Positions 6,470 through 11,463 of a DNA stretch of 11,463 nucleotides are shown here, in pieces. Location: the NCBI GenBank assembly GCA_904419835.1, contig CAJFTA010000067.1, positions 1-11,463 on the forward strand, in the 5' to 3' direction. Source of the stretch: an uncultured Pseudoflavonifractor sp. Its GTDB lineage: Bacteria > Bacillota > Clostridia > Oscillospirales > Oscillospiraceae. The number at the start of each line of letters is the position of its first letter. Position 1 is the stretch's first letter. The translations under genes and the position numbers were made by a program. A model generated the notes under the pieces. The model was given only the letters and a program-made list of their open reading frames with translations, did not search any database and was not told the DNA's origin.

Positions 6470-7849
6470 TCAGGACGCTGCCCCCAGGGGCAGGATTCTG
6501 GTGTAATAGACCCAGCGGTACAGGACGAAGGCCACGGCGCAGGAGAGGGCCTCGGCGGCGGGCAGGCACCACCAGACCTGGTCCGGGGCGATAAAGGTGA
6601 GGACCAGGCAGACGGGCAGCACAATGACCGCCTGGCGCAGTACAGAGAGAATCAGGCTGAACAGGGGTACGCCCAGGGCCTGGAAGGCGGCGCCCAGGAT
6701 GATGGACACACCGGCGAACAGGAAGGAGAGGGAGATAATCCGCAGGGCCGGGATACCCATGGCCATGACCGGTTCGGGCGCACTGAAGATCTGCATGAGC
6801 TGCTGGGGGAAGAGCAGGAAAATCACCATGCCCACACCCATGATGCACAGGGCCGCCGCCAGGGCAAAGTGGATGCCCCGGGTGATCCGCTCCTGGTGCC
6901 GGGCGCCGTAGTTGTAGCTGAGAATGGGGGTAAGGCCGTTGTTCATGCCGTAGACCGGCATAAAGACAAAGGACTGGAGCTTGAAGTAGGCCGAGAGGAT
7001 AAACACCGGGGCGTCGCCGTACAGCGCCAGCATCCTGGGCAGGCTGAGAATTTTGTTCAGGCCCAGGGTCATCACGGTGCTTAGTGACTGCATGACAATG
7101 GCCGGACCGCCGATGCGGTAGATGTCCCGGATGGTGGCGGGACAGGGGCGGAAGCCCCGCAGAGTGAGCCGCACCACGCCGTTGCGGGCCACCAGCACAA
7201 AGCCCGCCGCCATGCCCACGAACTGGCCCAGCACAGTGGCGATGGCGGCGCCCGCCACGCCCATGGCGGGGAAGGGCCCCAGACCGAAGATGAGCACCGG
7301 GTCCAGAATCAGGTTGACGACCGCGCCGATGCCCTGGATAATCATGGGACCCACCGCGTTGCCCGTGGCCTGGAGCACCCGCTCGCCGGCAAACTGCATG
7401 CACACCCCCAGGGAGAACACCGTCACAATGGTGAGATACTGCCCGCCGTACTCCATGACCAGGGGGTCGCTGTTGAAGAAGCCCACAAAGCGGGGGCCCA
7501 GAGTCAGGCCGAAGAGAAGAAAGACCACCCAGGTGATGAGATAGAGGAAATAGCCGTTCAGGGCCACGGCACAGGCGGCCTCCGGGCGCTTCTCCCCAAG
7601 ACGGCGGGAGAGCATGGCGTTGATACCCACGCCGGTGCCCACGCAGATGGCGATCATCATGGTCTGGGCCGGGTAGGCCAGGCCCAGGGCCACAAAGGCG
7701 CGATTGTCAATCATGGAGACAAAGTAGCTGTCCACCATGTTGTACAGGGCCTGAACCAGCATGGAGAGCATCATGGGCCAGGACATGTGGAGGATAAGCC
7801 GCCGGATGGGCATGACGCCCATCTTGTTTTCCATTTCCGCCAAATTCAT
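6470..7849 (-). CDS. MATE family (MepA-like) multidrug/cation exporter
   Basis: An integral membrane exporter that uses a Na+ or H+ gradient to expel organic cations. The 459 residues form about 12 membrane helices. Family patterns include MSWPMMLSMLVQALYNMVDS (22-41) in helix 1, NAMLSRRLGE (77-86), LQATGNAVGPM (159-169), and NLILDPVLIFGLGPFPAMGV (179-198), with the same two-bundle layout in the second half (helix 7 region from about 245). The N-terminus MENKMGVMPIRRL is typical of MepA-like clostridial members. The start is uncertain: ATG 7849 has an AAGGAAG ribosome-type site almost touching it, while ATG 7834 and 7822 lie further on. The frame stays open upstream to 8101, but a promoter (7967-7996) and a terminator (7861-7899) lie there, so that extension is not coding. 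The leader looks like a guanidine-IV riboswitch, which would make guanidine or a related cation a likely substrate (inference). Downstream partner: the lipoprotein gene, 11 nt after the MATE stop. Confidence 0.93.
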   Translation of the reverse strand: MNLAEMENKMGVMPIRRLILHMSWPMMLSMLVQALYNMVDSYFVSMIDNRAFVALGLAYPAQTMMIAICVGTGVGINAMLSRRLGEKRPEAACAVALNGYFLYLITWVVFLLFGLTLGPRFVGFFNSDPLVMEYGGQYLTIVTVFSLGVCMQFAGERVLQATGNAVGPMIIQGIGAVVNLILDPVLIFGLGPFPAMGVAGAAIATVLGQFVGMAAGFVLVARNGVVRLTLRGFRPCPATIRDIYRIGGPAIVMQSLSTVMTLGLNKILSLPRMLALYGDAPVFILSAYFKLQSFVFMPVYGMNNGLTPILSYNYGARHQERITRGIHFALAAALCIMGVGMVIFLLFPQQLMQIFSAPEPVMAMGIPALRIISLSFLFAGVSIILGAAFQALGVPLFSLILSVLRQAVIVLPVCLVLTFIAPDQVWWCLPAAEALSCAVAFVLYRWVYYTRILPLGAAS

Positions 7850-7860
7850 CTTCCTTTCGT

Positions 7861-7899
7861 AAAAAAGAACGGGTTTCCCTCTGTTGAGGAAAACCCGTT
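7861..7899 (-). terminator. Leader terminator in front of the MATE gene
   Basis: Arms 7899-7886 and 7881-7868 form a 14-bp stem with one G-U pair and a 4-nt AACA loop, followed by C and six T (7867-7861). It stands between the promoter and the MATE ribosome site, so the gene is expressed only when the stem fails to form. It would also stop readthrough from the GNAT operon upstream. Confidence 0.93.
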
Positions 7900-7960
7900 G
7901 GTACAGTGGTTTTGCATCCCTGCGGGCCTCCGGGGAGAACCCGGCCGGCCATTCATTTGT
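7861..7960 (-). promoter_or_regulatory. Transcription-attenuating leader, candidate guanidine-IV (mepA motif) riboswitch
   Basis: On the minus strand, the RNA from about 7960 to the MATE start holds three parts. (1) A hairpin at 7950-7925: GGCC outer pairs, a small internal loop, then CCGGG/CCCGG around a short loop. (2) A mostly unpaired stretch at 7920-7900 containing GCAAAACCACTGTACC. (3) A strong terminator at 7899-7861. AAAACC (7913-7908) can pair with GGTTTT (7895-7890) in the terminator's left arm, a simple antiterminator. Guanidine-IV riboswitches (the mepA motif) are known from Clostridia upstream of MATE genes, use transcription termination, and have this hairpin/conserved-stretch/terminator order. 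The sequence of part 2 agrees with my recollection of that motif but was not aligned to a model. An attenuator is near certain; the ligand class is likely, not proven. Confidence 0.65.
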
Positions 7961-7966
7961 GGGAAT

Positions 7967-7996
7967 ATTATAATGCCCTTGTGTACCGCAAGTCAA
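7967..7996 (-). promoter_or_regulatory. Sigma-A type promoter of the MATE-lipoprotein unit
   Basis: Read on the minus strand, -35 TTGACT (7996-7991) and a perfect -10 TATAAT (7972-7967) are 18 nt apart. The start is expected near 7960, just before the leader hairpin. The -35 lies inside the GNAT coding region, and the -10 contains its TAA stop codon (7970-7968). Confidence 0.82.
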
Positions 7997-8531
7997 CACA
8001 TATTGCGTCAGGCGGGAAGGGAATATCCGCGTGGGTGCCGTCCCACCGGAAGCCGTGGGCGGCGTAGAACCGCCGGGCGCCGCTGTTCTCCCGCAGGACA
8101 AACACGAAGGCGTTCTGAAAGCCGCCGGCCTTCAGGCGGCGGAGGGCCTCCTCAAAGAGCGCTCCGCCGTACCCCTTGCCCCGGTGGTCCGGGTGAGTGT
8201 AGAAGGAGATGATCTCCCCCCAGCCCTGGTAGGCCTCGTTGGGGAAGGCGGAGCCCGTACGGGTGCCCGCGTTGTAGTTCTCGGTGCGGGCGGGACCGTA
8301 GTTGATGGCGGACACCGGAGTATCCCCATTGTAAAGGAGAAGGCCGTGACAGCGCCCGGTCTCGTAATCCTCCCGGAAATACTTCACCCACCGGTCATCG
8401 GTAATTTCCCGGGCCATATAGTCGTCGGGCACATAGCCTACGTATGTGTCTCTCCATCCGAGAGCATGGATGAGGGACATGGCGGCAAAGTGCTCGTCGG
8501 TGCGGGCGTCTACAAAGCGGAGGCCGCTCAT
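7968..8531 (-). CDS. GNAT family N-acetyltransferase
   Basis: A 187-residue cytosolic acetyl-CoA-dependent acyltransferase of the GNAT superfamily; the substrate cannot be told. The acetyl-CoA pyrophosphate-binding motif is HRGKGYG (116-122), following the strand IISFYTHPDH (107-116). The C-terminal pattern VLRENSGARRFYAAHGFRWDGT (145-166) is the usual helix/strand of motif B. The start ATG at 8531 overlaps the upstream gene's TGA by 4 nt (ATGA), which suggests translational coupling and one operon with the dehydratase-like gene. The frame stays open upstream to 8756, but that is a shadow of the dehydratase gene. The gene ends inside the -10 box of the next promoter, with no terminator of its own other than the MATE leader terminator. 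Confidence 0.9.
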   Translation of the reverse strand: MSGLRFVDARTDEHFAAMSLIHALGWRDTYVGYVPDDYMAREITDDRWVKYFREDYETGRCHGLLLYNGDTPVSAINYGPARTENYNAGTRTGSAFPNEAYQGWGEIISFYTHPDHRGKGYGGALFEEALRRLKAGGFQNAFVFVLRENSGARRFYAAHGFRWDGTHADIPFPPDAICVDLRYTRAL

Positions 8532-9838
8532 ACGCCGGCGGGCTCCGCTTCCCGGGCGGCCTCCTCCTCGTGCTGCTTCTGGAGGCCCCGGGCGTTGGCC
8601 AGCATGAGCTTGATCCGGTTCTCCTGATTGATCTTGGTGGCGCCGGGGTCGTAGTCGATGGCCACGATATTGCTCCAGGGGTAGTCGTCCTTCAGCTTGC
8701 GGATCATGCCCTTGCCCACGATATGGTTGGGCAGGCAGCCGAAGGGCTGGGTGCACACGATGTTGGGCACACCGGTGTGGATGAGCTCCAGCATCTCGGC
8801 GGTGAGGAGCCAGCCCTCGCCCATCTTGTTGCCGTCGCCCAGATAGCCCTTGATATAGCTGTGGAGCTCGTCAAAGTCGCCGGGGGCGCGGAAGCGGCCG
8901 GAGCGCTTGAGGGCGTCAATCATGGCCCGCTGCTTCTTTTTGATGTACCCGGCGAACACCCGGCACACCGCCTGCTTGATCCACTTGCCGCCGTAGATAT
9001 CCACGTCCACGTCCCGGTTGTAGATCTTAAAGATGACGAAGTCGGCCAGCCCGGGCACCACGGGCTCGGCTCCCTCGGAGAGGAGGAACTGCTCCAGATT
9101 GTTGTTGCCCAGGGGGGAGTACTTAACGTAGATCTCTCCGACCACGCCCACCCGGACCTTCTGCTCCCCGGCCACGGGGATGGATTTGAACCGGTCGATG
9201 ATGCGATCAAAGTTGGCGATCATGGTCTTGTGGCTCATGCCCCTGCCCTCGTTCATTTCGGAGAGCAGGAAGTCCATGCAGTCCTCAATGGCCTTGTCGG
9301 TGTCGCCGGGATTGACCTCATAGGGCCGGACCTGGTTGGCCACATTCATGAGCAGGTCGCCGTAAAACACGGCGAACACAGCCTTGCGTATAAAGCCCAG
9401 GGACAGCTTGAAGCCGGGGTTGTGCTCCAGGCCGGACAGGTTCACCGAGATGACGGGCACATAGGCCAGGTCGGCCTTTTCCAGGGCCTTGCGGAGCATA
9501 TGGATGTAGTTGGAGGCCCGGCAGCCGCCGCCGGTCTGGGTGATGACCAGGGCCACCTTGTGGGGATCGTACTTGCCGCTCTTCACCGCGTCGATGAGCT
9601 GGCCGATGACCAGAATGGCGGGGAAGCAGGCGTCGTTGTGGACGTACTTCTGTCCGTAGTCCAGGATGCTCTTGCCGGTGGTGTTGAGCATCTCCACCTT
9701 GTAGCCCTCGGTCTGCATGATGCGCACCAGCATGGCGAAGTGCATGGGCAGCATCTGGGGCACCAGAAGGGTATACTCCTCCTTCATCTCCTTGGTGAAG
9801 AGAAGGCGGCCGGTCTTGTCGTATTCCAGTTTTGCCAT
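8528..9838 (-). CDS. 2-hydroxyacyl-CoA dehydratase-like protein (C-terminal half of the fused activase family)
   Basis: A 436-residue protein matching the C-terminal section of the large (about 1400-residue) acyl-CoA dehydratase activase/dehydratase fusion proteins (YjiL-like) of anaerobes. This section resembles the HgdB-type subunit of 2-hydroxyglutaryl-CoA dehydratase. Conserved stretches are VHNDACFPAILVIGQ (66-80, Cys71), ITQTGGGCRASNYI (99-112, Cys106), LGNNNLEQFLL (243-253) and VCTQPFGCLPNHIVGKG (361-377, Cys362 and Cys368). These cysteines could bind an iron-sulfur cluster, by family analogy. The true reaction of these stand-alone proteins is not established, so no substrate is assigned. 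The gene starts 73 nt after the activase-type gene; a weak AAGGA site lies about 11 nt before ATG 9838. No promoter or terminator was seen in the gap, which supports cotranscription. It overlaps the GNAT gene by 4 nt. Confidence 0.85.
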   Translation of the reverse strand: MAKLEYDKTGRLLFTKEMKEEYTLLVPQMLPMHFAMLVRIMQTEGYKVEMLNTTGKSILDYGQKYVHNDACFPAILVIGQLIDAVKSGKYDPHKVALVITQTGGGCRASNYIHMLRKALEKADLAYVPVISVNLSGLEHNPGFKLSLGFIRKAVFAVFYGDLLMNVANQVRPYEVNPGDTDKAIEDCMDFLLSEMNEGRGMSHKTMIANFDRIIDRFKSIPVAGEQKVRVGVVGEIYVKYSPLGNNNLEQFLLSEGAEPVVPGLADFVIFKIYNRDVDVDIYGGKWIKQAVCRVFAGYIKKKQRAMIDALKRSGRFRAPGDFDELHSYIKGYLGDGNKMGEGWLLTAEMLELIHTGVPNIVCTQPFGCLPNHIVGKGMIRKLKDDYPWSNIVAIDYDPGATKINQENRIKLMLANARGLQKQHEEEAAREAEPAGV

Positions 9839-9911
9839 AGAAAGATAAGTCCTTTCCGCATACGTTACGCCGTTCAGGCGCGCGAGATTCTGTTAGAGAA
9901 CGGGCGCCCTG

Positions 9912-11463
9912 TCAGGCGTTGGCGGCGCTCTGTCCGTTCTGGGGCCGCTGCTGCTTGCGTGCGTCGATGGCGGCGATGAGGGAGCGGATACGGATGCGCA
10001 CCGCGCCCAGGTTGCTGATGTCGTCAATCTTCAGCTGGGTGTACAGCTTGCCGCCCTCCTCCAGAATGGACCGCAGCTCGTCGGTGGTGATGGCGTCGGT
10101 GCCGCAGCCGAAGGAGACCAGCTGGACCACCTGCATGTCGGGCTGGGTGCAGACATAGCGGGCGGCGTTGTACATCCGGCTCTGGAAGGTCCACTGGTTG
10201 AGTACCTTCCGGGGGGCGTAGCCCTCCAGGTAGGAGAGGGCGTCCTCGGTGATGAGCACAAAGCCGAAGGAGGTGATAAGGTCGTTGATGCCGTGGTTGA
10301 TCTCCGGGTCAATGTGGTAGGGACGGCCGCAGACCACCAGAATGGGCATGTTCATGGCCCGGGCGTACTCAATGTACTTTTTGCCGGTGGCGCGCACGTC
10401 GTGGACGTAGTCGTCGTAGGCTGCATAGGCGGCCTTGGCCGCGGCCACGGACTCCTTTTTGGGGATGGAGAACTCCTCCTCCATCATTTTGGCAATGCGC
10501 TTGGTGAAGTCCTTGTGCCGCCACAGGCCCACATAGGGGTTGAGGAACTTGGTCTGCTTCAGGGCGGGCACGTTGGCGGCCAGCAGCTCGGGGTAGTAGG
10601 CCACCACGGGGCAGTTGAAGTGGTTGTCGCCGATGCCCTCGTCGTTGTTGTAGGACATGCAGGGGTACCAGATGGCGTCCACGCCCTCCTCCACCAGGGC
10701 CTCCACATGGCCATGGAGCAGCTTGGCGGGGTAGCACACCGTGTCGGAGGGGATGGTGTGCTGGCCCTTGATGTACAGCTTCCGGGAGGACTCGGGGGAG
10801 AGGACCACCTCAAAGTTGAGCTTGGTGAAGAAGGTGAACCAGAAGGGCAGGTTTTCGTACATGTTCAGGCCGAAGGGGATGCCCATGCGGCCCCGGACGC
10901 CGGTGCCCTCGCCCTTTCCCTCCATGGCCCGGAGCTTCTTGTACTTGTAGTTCATCAGGTCGGGCAGCTCCACCTTCTCCTTGCCCAGGGGGCGGGAGCA
11001 GCGGTTGCCCGAGATGAACTTCCGCCCGCCGTCGAACTGGTTGACGGTGAGGGCGCAGTGGTTGGTGCACAGACCGCAGGTGACGGGCTTTGCACTGTGG
11101 GTAAAGGACTGTAGAGCCGCTTCACTGAGCAGGCCGCTGGCGTTCAGACGCAGGTCCCGGGCGGCCAGGGCGGCGCCGAAGGCGCCCATGATGCCGGCGA
11201 TGGTGGGGCGGGTCACGTTCCGGCCCAGCTCCTGCTCAAAGGCCCGGAGCACCGCGTCATTGTGGAAGGTGCCGCCCTGGACCACGATGTGCTTGCCCAG
11301 GTCGTCGGCGCTGGCGGCGCGGATGACCTTGTACACCGCGTTCTTGACAATGGAGATGGACAGACCGGCGGAGATGTCCTCCACGCTGGCGCCGTCCTTC
11401 TGGGCCTGCTTCACGCTGGAGTTCATGAACACGGTGCAGCGGGAGCCCAGGTTCACCGGGTGC
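9912..11463 (-). CDS. Acyl-CoA dehydratase activase-related protein, 5'-truncated by the window edge
   Basis: The frame is open to the right edge, so the start is not in the window. The GTG at 11456 is an internal Val: the upstream codons read His-Pro, and the N-terminal text RCTVFMNS continues a known domain. The first 100 or so visible residues, including VVQGGTFHNDAVLRAFE and GIMGAFGAALA, are the end of a BadF/BadG/BcrA/BcrD ATPase domain, which in the HgdC family uses ATP to drive electron transfer to a dehydratase. Next comes a linker with a CxxCxxxC cluster (CGLCTNHC, coding near 11078-11055) plus another Cys in GNRCSRPLG. A DUF2229-like region follows, with the family patterns SDTVCYPAKLLHGHVEALV, YPCMSYNNDE and NCPVVAYYPELL. 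The ATP site and the ECNDKCAAGTG-type cluster motif would lie beyond the edge. It ends at 9912, 73 nt before the dehydratase-like gene, which is the other half of what is often one fused protein. Confidence 0.87.
   Translation of the reverse strand, partial: HPVNLGSRCTVFMNSSVKQAQKDGASVEDISAGLSISIVKNAVYKVIRAASADDLGKHIVVQGGTFHNDAVLRAFEQELGRNVTRPTIAGIMGAFGAALAARDLRLNASGLLSEAALQSFTHSAKPVTCGLCTNHCALTVNQFDGGRKFISGNRCSRPLGKEKVELPDLMNYKYKKLRAMEGKGEGTGVRGRMGIPFGLNMYENLPFWFTFFTKLNFEVVLSPESSRKLYIKGQHTIPSDTVCYPAKLLHGHVEALVEEGVDAIWYPCMSYNNDEGIGDNHFNCPVVAYYPELLAANVPALKQTKFLNPYVGLWRHKDFTKRIAKMMEEEFSIPKKESVAAAKAAYAAYDDYVHDVRATGKKYIEYARAMNMPILVVCGRPYHIDPEINHGINDLITSFGFVLITEDALSYLEGYAPRKVLNQWTFQSRMYNAARYVCTQPDMQVVQLVSFGCGTDAITTDELRSILEEGGKLYTQLKIDDISNLGAVRIRIRSLIAAIDARKQQRPQNGQSAANA

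Noticed and set aside
6459..7403. Upstream extension of the lipoprotein frame to 597 codons
   Set aside because: The extension overlaps the MATE gene in another frame. The signal peptide and AGGAGG place the start at 6458.
7846..7956. 36-codon upstream frame in the MATE leader ending in an ATGA overlap with the MATE start
   Set aside because: No Shine-Dalgarno site precedes its ATG, it begins within a few bases of the predicted transcript start, and it is built from the structured leader. A leader-peptide attenuator remains a weak alternative to the riboswitch.
7850..8101. Upstream extension of the MATE frame
   Set aside because: It spans the GNAT 3' end, a promoter and an intrinsic terminator; family homology starts near MENKMG.
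8532..8756. Upstream extension of the GNAT frame
   Set aside because: It overlaps the dehydratase-like gene, and homology begins at the ATGA-overlap start at 8531.
8570..9979. Plus-strand open frame of 469 codons
   Set aside because: Antisense shadow of the dehydratase-like gene; no ribosome site or recognisable motif.
10293..11114. Plus-strand open frame of 273 codons
   Set aside because: Antisense to the activase-type gene, with Val/Gly/His-rich shadow composition.
11454..11456. GTG as a start codon for the activase-type gene
   Set aside because: The frame continues to the window edge, and the residues just after it are mid-domain for the BcrA/BadF ATPase family, so it is an internal Val.
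1..11463. CRISPR array, tRNA, rRNA, transposase or phage gene
   Set aside because: No regularly spaced direct repeats, no tRNA-like cloverleaf and no transposase, integrase or phage structural motif was found on either strand.

Overview
The window is GC-rich bacterial DNA. Its gene set (a mepA-type MATE exporter behind an attenuator, a TepA-type ClpP-like protein, an Xfp phosphoketolase, and a 2-hydroxyacyl-CoA dehydratase/activase-type pair), its strong AGGAGG ribosome sites and its sigma-A style promoters point to an anaerobic Firmicute, most likely a gut Oscillospiraceae (Flavonifractor/Oscillibacter-like). That placement is inference from codon use and gene families; no rRNA marker is present.

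Layout. Positions 1-514 hold no gene. They contain one copy of a 45-nt repeat, a run of back-to-back palindromes (71-284), and a clear promoter (453-481). Two plus-strand genes follow: a membrane-anchored Cache-GGDEF diguanylate cyclase (515-1972) closed by a strong intrinsic terminator, and a TepA/ClpP-like serine protease-fold protein (2118-2852) closed by a long-loop hairpin. An inverted second copy of the 45-nt repeat lies at 2926-2969, so the two repeats bracket this two-gene block. Everything from about 2997 to the right edge is transcribed leftward.

In transcription order on the minus strand, the window opens with a 5'-truncated acyl-CoA dehydratase activase-type gene (it runs off the right edge). 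A 2-hydroxyacyl-CoA dehydratase-like gene follows, then a GNAT acetyltransferase that overlaps it by 4 nt. The next unit starts at a promoter embedded in the GNAT 3' end, runs through a roughly 110-nt leader with an intrinsic terminator (candidate guanidine-IV/mepA-motif riboswitch), and encodes a MATE exporter and a small lipoprotein. The last unit is a phosphoketolase gene with its own consensus promoter; it ends facing the tepA-like gene.

The genes look like several independent housekeeping or accessory units rather than one pathway. The most informative non-coding element is the MATE leader: a hairpin, a conserved-looking single-stranded stretch and a terminator placed directly before the exporter's ribosome site. 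It predicts ligand-controlled readthrough into the MATE-lipoprotein pair. I did not find a convincing wholly new system. The palindrome array and the inverted repeats flanking the cyclase/TepA block are the least explained features.
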